The notes under the pieces: model-generated | Seen by the model: the letters and a program-made list of their open reading frames with translations, nothing else | Databases searched by the model: none | Told to the model about the DNA's origin: nothing | Translations under genes and position numbers: made by a program | Source: Kushneria phosphatilytica | GTDB taxonomy: Bacteria; Pseudomonadota; Gammaproteobacteria; Pseudomonadales; Halomonadaceae | NCBI RefSeq assembly: GCF_008247605.1 | Contig: NZ_CP043420.1 | Coordinates: 3,534,001-3,598,000, forward strand | Length of the DNA: 64,000 nt | Direction of reading: 5' to 3' | Part shown: one piece after another, positions 59,808-64,000 of the stretch | Layout: each line of letters opens with the position of its first letter | Position numbering within the stretch: the stretch's first letter is position 1

Positions 59808-61094
59808 ATGACCACATCACAGCAGCAATTCGAGCGTGCCAGTCTCCGTATTCCGGGTGGCGTCAATTCGCCGGTTCGTGCCTTCAAGGGCATGGGTCAG
59901 GCGCCGGTATTCATGAAACGGGCGCAGGGGCCCTATCTGTTCGATGTCGAGGATCGGCGCTATATCGATTACGTGGGCTCCTGGGGGCCAATGATCACCG
60001 GACATGCCGACCCCGAGGTGCTGGAAGCCGTACGCTCACGAGTCGATGATGGACTGTCGTTCGGTACGCCCACGGTCCTTGAGTCCGACATGGCCGATCT
60101 GATCTGCGACATCATGCCGTCGATCGAGATGGTTCGCATGGTCAATTCCGGCACTGAAGCCACCATGTCGGCAGTGCGGCTGGCGCGGGGCTATACCGGC
60201 CGTGATCGTATCGTCAAATTTGAGGGTAATTACCATGGTCATGTCGATTCACTGCTGGTCAAGGCCGGTTCGGGGGCGCTGACTCATGGCCAGCCCAGTT
60301 CACCCGGAGTGCCGGCTTCACTGGCCGAGCACACCATTACGCTCTCCTATAACGATATCGAGGGTGTACGGGAATGTTTTGCCGAAATGGGCGATTCCAT
60401 TGCAGGGGTAATCGTTGAGCCGGTTGCCGGCAACATGAACTGCATCCCGCCGCTTCCCGGTTTTCTGGAGACACTGCGTGAAGTCTGCAACGATAGCGGC
60501 GCGGTGCTGATCTTTGATGAAGTCATGACCGGTTTTCGGGTGGCGCTCGGTGGTGCCCAGGCCCATTACGGCATTACCCCCGACCTGACCTGTCTGGGCA
60601 AGATCGTTGGTGGCGGCATGCCGGTGGGTGCCTTCGGCGGACGACGCGAAATCATGTCGTATATCTCCCCGCTGGGGCCGGTGTACCAGGCCGGTACGCT
60701 GGCTGGCAATCCACTGGCGATGGCGGCGGGTATCGCCCTGCTCGAAAAGATCCGCGAACCGGGCTTTCATCAGCGATTGGGCGAGCGGGTCGATCAGCTC
60801 TGTGATGGCCTGGAGGCTCATGCACGTGCTGCCGGGATCGACCTGATTACTCAGCGGGCCGGGGGCATGTTCGGTCTGTTCTTTACTGCACAGTCGCAGG
60901 TAGACAGTTTTGCTGACGCGACCGGCTGCGATGCCGATGCCTTTCGGCGCTTCTTTACGGCCATGCTGACCCATGGAATTTATATGGCACCATCGCCCTT
61001 CGAGGCCGGGTTCATGTCCAGTGCTCACGAGCGTACGCATATTGATGAGACGCTTGAAGCAGCCCGGATCGTGCTGGCCGGCATGGCCGACTGA
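59808..61094 (+). CDS. hemL: Glutamate-1-semialdehyde 2,1-aminomutase
   Basis: A 428-residue PLP enzyme that turns glutamate-1-semialdehyde into 5-aminolevulinate, the committed haem/tetrapyrrole step. The PLP lysine falls at Lys265 ([10 protein letters not shown]), the same number as in E. coli Hem[11 protein letters not shown] at 113-122 and [10 protein letters not shown] at 236-245 are typical. The start has GAGAG upstream; the open frame extends 45 codons into thiE without similarity. Confidence 0.96.
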   Translation: MTTSQQQFERASLRIPGGVNSPVRAFKGMGQAPVFMKRAQGPYLFDVEDRRYIDYVGSWGPMITGHADPEVLEAVRSRVDDGLSFGTPTVLESDMADLICDIMPSIEMVRMVNSGTEATMSAVRLARGYTGRDRIVKFEGNYHGHVDSLLVKAGSGALTHGQPSSPGVPASLAEHTITLSYNDIEGVRECFAEMGDSIAGVIVEPVAGNMNCIPPLPGFLETLREVCNDSGAVLIFDEVMTGFRVALGGAQAHYGITPDLTCLGKIVGGGMPVGAFGGRREIMSYISPLGPVYQAGTLAGNPLAMAAGIALLEKIREPGFHQRLGERVDQLCDGLEAHARAAGIDLITQRAGGMFGLFFTAQSQVDSFADATGCDADAFRRFFTAMLTHGIYMAPSPFEAGFMSSAHERTHIDETLEAARIVLAGMAD

Positions 61095-61099
61095 AATCG

Positions 61100-61125
61100 T
61101 CATGACCGGTATTGACTGGTCATGA
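61100..61125 (+). terminator. Hairpin between hemL and the kinase-fusion gene
   Basis: TCATGACCGGT (61100-61110) pairs with ACTGGTCATGA (61115-61125) with one G-U pair over a 4-nt loop. There is no T-run, so it may attenuate or stabilise rather than terminate transcription between the genes. Confidence 0.45.
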
Positions 61126-61168
61126 TGCCACCCTCCATGACTGCTCAGCAGCAACAGGAGAATCTCTT

Positions 61169-62737
61169 GTGAGTCAGAGCCTGATTGAAGCGCTGCAGGA
61201 CAGCACCTGCTATCCCCATCCGGTATCACACGTATCGCTGCGGGAGACGCATATCTCCTGGGTGTTGCTGGCCGGGGATCATGCCTACAAGATCAAGAAG
61301 CCGCTGGATTTCGGGTTTCTCGATTTTTCCACGCTGGAGAAGCGTCGTCATTTCTGCGAGGAAGAAATACGGCTTAACAGTCGGCTGGCGAGCGATATCT
61401 ACCTTGATGCGGTACCCATTACCGGTTCCCCTGACGCTCCGATCATCAATGGCGAAGGTGAGCCGTTCGAATACGCCGTACACATGCGGGTCTTTGACAA
61501 CGAAGGACTGTTCAGCACGCTTCAGGCACGTGGTGAGCTGACCGAAGCGCACATGGATGACATGGTCGATCAGTTGGTCGATTTTCACCAGCGCGCCGAA
61601 CAGGCAGCGCCTGACAGCGCCTTTGGCACGCCGGAAGCAGTTCATGCACCGACACGCCAGAATTTCGAGCAGCTGCGAGAATTGCTCGAGGACAGCACTG
61701 ATCTTGCGCGTCTGCGTCGGCTCGAGCAGTGGGCGGATGAGAGTTATGAGCGCCTGGCCCCCCTGATGACAGAGCGATTGCGCCAGGGCTTTGTGCGTGA
61801 GACCCATGGTGATATGCACCTGGGTAACGTCGTGCAGTCCGATGGTCGGGTGCTGATTTTCGACTGTATCGAGTTCAATGATGATCTGCGCTGGAACGAT
61901 GTCTGCTGTGAACTCGCCTTTCTACTGATGGATCTTGAAGTGCGCGGGGAGTGGGCACTCTCCCGGCATGTGCTGGATCGCTATCTGGAACGCAGTGGCG
62001 ACTACGAACTGGTGCGCCTGCTACCGTACTACAAGGCCTACCGCGCCATGGTGCGAGCCAAGATTGCCATGTTTCGGGTTAACCAGCCCGGTCTGGAGGA
62101 AGCCGAGAAGCGCGACATCCACGCCGAATACCGCCGCTATGCCGAACTTGCCGAGCGTTATACCGAGCTGGAGATCCCCTGGTTGCTCGTCAGTGTAGGC
62201 GTCTCCGGGAGTGGCAAGAGTCGTTTCACCCAGCAGGTGGTGCGTGAACTCGGTAGTATCCGTATCCGGTCGGATATCGAGCGCAAACGGCTGTATGGCC
62301 TAACGCCCGACGCCGATAGTGACTCCGCGATCGATAGTGGAATCTATACGGCCGAGGCCACCGAGCGGACCTATCAGCGACTGGGTGAACTGGCTGGCAT
62401 GCTGCTGGATGCCGGCTTTCCGGTCTGTATTGATGCCACCGCACTGCGACGTGTTCAGCGCGATCGTTTGCGACATGAGGCCGAGAAGCGTGGTCTGCAG
62501 GTGTTGACCATCAGTTTCGAAGCCGACGAGGCAACGCTGAAACGACGCATTGAAAAGCGTCAGCAGCAGCGTGGAGAAGTGTCGGAAGCGGGGATTGAAG
62601 TACTCGGCCATCAGCTTGCGACGCGCGAGCCCTTTGGTGATGATGAAAAGGGGCAGGTAGTGCATCTGGATACCACTGCCGAAGGCGCCTCGCACCGGCT
62701 GGTCGAGTTGTTGCGCGATCGGTTGCATCTCTCCTGA
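61169..62737 (+). CDS. Fused phosphotransferase-like and P-loop kinase protein
   Basis: A 522-residue protein of two enzymatic modules. The N-terminal half (about 1-310) is aminoglycoside/choline phosphotransferase-like, with catalytic HGDMHLGN (213-220) and IFDCIEFND (230-238, Asp232). The C-terminal half (about 335-520) is a P-loop kinase with Walker A GVSGSGKS (344-351) and a basic lid (KRRIEKRQQQR). Proteins of this build are widespread, annotated as AAA family or bifunctional aminoglycoside phosphotransferase/ATP-binding protein, with no firm substrate. Start is GTG, AGGAG 8 nt upstream. Confidence 0.85.
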   Translation: MSQSLIEALQDSTCYPHPVSHVSLRETHISWVLLAGDHAYKIKKPLDFGFLDFSTLEKRRHFCEEEIRLNSRLASDIYLDAVPITGSPDAPIINGEGEPFEYAVHMRVFDNEGLFSTLQARGELTEAHMDDMVDQLVDFHQRAEQAAPDSAFGTPEAVHAPTRQNFEQLRELLEDSTDLARLRRLEQWADESYERLAPLMTERLRQGFVRETHGDMHLGNVVQSDGRVLIFDCIEFNDDLRWNDVCCELAFLLMDLEVRGEWALSRHVLDRYLERSGDYELVRLLPYYKAYRAMVRAKIAMFRVNQPGLEEAEKRDIHAEYRRYAELAERYTELEIPWLLVSVGVSGSGKSRFTQQVVRELGSIRIRSDIERKRLYGLTPDADSDSAIDSGIYTAEATERTYQRLGELAGMLLDAGFPVCIDATALRRVQRDRLRHEAEKRGLQVLTISFEADEATLKRRIEKRQQQRGEVSEAGIEVLGHQLATREPFGDDEKGQVVHLDTTAEGASHRLVELLRDRLHLS

Positions 62738-62748
62738 CTACCTGCATG

Positions 62749-62783
62749 GCACCGATTCCGGCATTACCGGAATCGGTGCGTTT
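62749..62783. terminator. Bidirectional terminator hairpin
   Basis: GCACCGATTCCGG (62749-62761) and CCGGAATCGGTGC (62767-62779) form a perfect 13-bp stem with a 5-nt loop, followed on plus by GTTTCAG. It lies between the convergent kinase-fusion and LuxR genes and should serve the plus-strand gene at least. Confidence 0.75.
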
Positions 62784-63466
62784 CAGCGCCGCATGTTGGA
62801 TGAGAAGTTGTCCGGCAGCCGATTCGGCTGCTGGCGTAACAGATGCAGGGCCTGAGTGCGATTACGAACCTTGAGCTTGCGAAAGACGTGATAAAGATGC
62901 GACTTGACCGTGTGTTCGCTGATCATCAGACGATCGGCGATATCCTGATTGCTGGCACCGCTATCAAGCATACCCAGTATTTCGCGTTCACGTGGCGTCA
63001 GGGATGACAAAGGCGTCCCCGAGCCTTCCTCGTACTGGCGATACCAGTAGGCAGTAAGCAGACGCTCCATCAGCGGGCGTGACAGCCACATTTCTCCTTC
63101 CAGCATCCGCACGATGCCCTTGCTGATCAGACTCAGCGGATCATTGCGGTAGAACACGCCCTGCAGTGGTACATGCATCAACAGGGTCATGGCCCGATCC
63201 TCGTCGGCCATGTTGAACGCCGCAAAGGCGGTGCGGTCCTGACGATGACCGAGCTGTTCCAGCCAGTGGCGGACATCGTTCTCTTCCAGATGATCATCAT
63301 CGAGCAATACGACCATCGGGCCCTCATCGCTGGCGGGATCGATGAAGGCATCCGATGCCATCAGTGATACATCGCACTCAAGCTGACGGCGCAGATAGTC
63401 CAGAAACAGTTCGTTCTGTGGACTGCTCTGGGTGACCATTACGATCGAAGCGTTGGCAGCATCCAT
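62783..63466 (-). CDS. CsgD-like LuxR family transcriptional regulator
   Basis: A 227-residue protein. The N-terminal region (about 5-130) is receiver-like but not canonical: the acidic cluster LLDDDH at 54-59 stands where a phospho-Asp would be, yet other receiver residues are not obvious. The C-terminal LuxR helix-turn-helix spans about 155-212 (LTPREREILGMLDSGASNQDIADRL). The build resembles CsgD/VpsT, biofilm regulators that may bind c-di-GMP. No curli or exopolysaccharide genes are in the window. The start ATG has only GGGG upstream; an earlier in-frame codon at 63571 lies in the palindrome and is unlikely. Confidence 0.8.
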   Translation of the reverse strand: MDAANASIVMVTQSSPQNELFLDYLRRQLECDVSLMASDAFIDPASDEGPMVVLLDDDHLEENDVRHWLEQLGHRQDRTAFAAFNMADEDRAMTLLMHVPLQGVFYRNDPLSLISKGIVRMLEGEMWLSRPLMERLLTAYWYRQYEEGSGTPLSSLTPREREILGMLDSGASNQDIADRLMISEHTVKSHLYHVFRKLKVRNRTQALHLLRQQPNRLPDNFSSNMRR

Positions 63467-64000
63467 GGGTAGCCCCGGTTGAGGGTGGAACTCGATGCTC
63501 GTGTTTCTCTGCGCATAGCCTGTTCGGCAATCTCTGAAGGTAATGACAAGATAAGCGGTCAACCGTTTCATGAAACGGTTTCGAGCTTAAGTCGCGGCTT
63601 ACTCGTCTGCGTACCCTGATAACCGAAATTCCCGGGAAATATTGGTCTGGTTTAATTGTGTTCAAGCTGTATCCGATGCGATCCATTGGGCTGGAAAGTC
63701 ATCGAACAATATTGGCAGTCCGAAGTGGACATGATACCGATAGCCCGACCGGGAAATGAAGGCAAGGCCGATTATAGAACGAACGTCGCGCCAATGAGAG
63801 CATTGAGCCGGCCATGAAAGTGGGAATGGCGCTTTTTGCACAACAAGTTACATTACGGCAGGGCACAGACCGTTCCACAGGGTGTGGATTGTCGTGGCAG
63901 TGGAAGGCAGGTTGGAAACGCCATCGCCTGTTGAGGGCGATGCGGGCAGGAGAAATAGGCACTCACTGCTGAATGCCTGTATTGCGCCAGACAGGGCGCT
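63467..64000. other. 534-bp gene-free stretch upstream of the CsgD-like gene
   Basis: No convincing coding region. It includes the palindrome at 63561-63580, several AT-rich tracts (GAAATATTGGTCTGGTTTAA near 63640, AACAATATTGG near 63706) and a TTCCACA-GGG-TGTGGAT inverted repeat at 63873-63889. Most is probably a long control region for the regulator gene, as is common for csgD-type genes; the right neighbour lies beyond the window. Confidence 0.6.
63561..63580. promoter_or_regulatory. Perfect 20-bp palindrome upstream of the CsgD-like gene
   Basis: AACCGTTTCATGAAACGGTT is its own reverse complement over all 20 bases. Its centre lies about 104 bp before the start codon. Such length and symmetry suggest an operator for a dimeric regulator, possibly the gene product itself. 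The factor is unknown. Confidence 0.7.

Noticed and set aside
63561..63580. parS site
   Set aside because: The core GTTTCATGAAAC lacks the central CG of TGTTTCACGTGAAACA, changing half-site spacing by 2 bp. Other partial GTTTCAC matches (about 4970 and 42185) have no correct second half.
63873..63889. Pair of DnaA-box-like sequences (TTCCACA/TGTGGAT)
   Set aside because: Both fall short of the 9-mer and are only 3 bp apart; more likely a small palindrome than DnaA sites.
63699..63962. 87-codon open frame on the minus strand near the right edge
   Set aside because: Ser/Arg/Pro/Cys-mixed translation with no ribosome site or domain; likely chance in a control region.

Overview
The window reads as chromosomal core DNA of a high-GC gammaproteobacterium. 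Gene content and order point to a Halomonadaceae/Oceanospirillales-like organism (Halomonas, Kushneria or relatives). This is inferred from Pseudomonas-like blocks (gmk-rpoZ-spoT-ridA, oxyR-recG, HU, ubiC-ubiA-phoB-phoR, trpI/trpBA, hexR, glmR-glmS, hemL-thiE-thiD) combined with an Enterobacteria-like atp-rsmG-mnmG-oriC arrangement; the genus is not proven. About 60 protein genes fill almost the whole window. I see no rRNA, tRNA, CRISPR array, insertion sequence or prophage.

Layout. 0-4.4 kb: an operon of an alanyl-tRNA editing protein, a LysE exporter and a MATE exporter, divergent from a MocR-type regulator. 4.4-13.9 kb: a GST, an SDR, gmk, rpoZ, spoT, ridA, an epimerase-like gene, oxyR and recG, covering stringent response and oxidative stress. 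13.9-17.4 kb: trpI divergent from trpBA, then HU. 17.6-24 kb: ubiquinone genes ubiCA, the phosphate two-component system phoBR with a clear Pho box, an amidase lipoprotein, cysZ and phoU. 24-34 kb: uvrD, hexR, a small unknown gene, an orphan MotA/MotB-like stator pair, an NSS transporter, a DUF72 gene, pdxY and a YihY-family gene. 34-43 kb: an AsmA-family gene, a CodB-like permease, glmS-glmR, glmU and an AEC transporter. 43-50.3 kb: the complete ATP synthase operon atpIBEFHAGDC. 50.5-54.8 kb: mnmG-rsmG-parA-parB.

54.8-55.4 kb is a 600-bp gene-free spacer with a 72% AT stretch and seven perfect or one-mismatch DnaA boxes. Flanking operons mostly run away from it: mnmG, rsmG, parAB and atp to the left, and clc, hemJ, thiD, thiE and hemL to the right. 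It is the best candidate for the chromosomal replication origin. dnaA is not in the window.

55.4-64 kb: erpA (Fe-S insertion), a ClC-type channel, hemJ, thiD, thiE, hemL, a fused phosphotransferase-like/P-loop kinase protein and a CsgD-like LuxR regulator. The last follows a 534-bp gene-free stretch containing a perfect 20-bp palindrome.

The most interesting unexplained signals are regulatory or structural DNA: the putative origin and its overlap with the mnmG promoter; an inverted pair of perfect DnaA boxes in a hairpin between phoR and the amidase gene; a 13-bp inverted repeat upstream of the permease gene; helically phased direct repeats at the MocR/AlaX divergent promoter; and the palindrome before the CsgD-like gene. 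All coordinates, motifs and residue numbers were read by eye; homology statements rest on remembered family features, not on a search.
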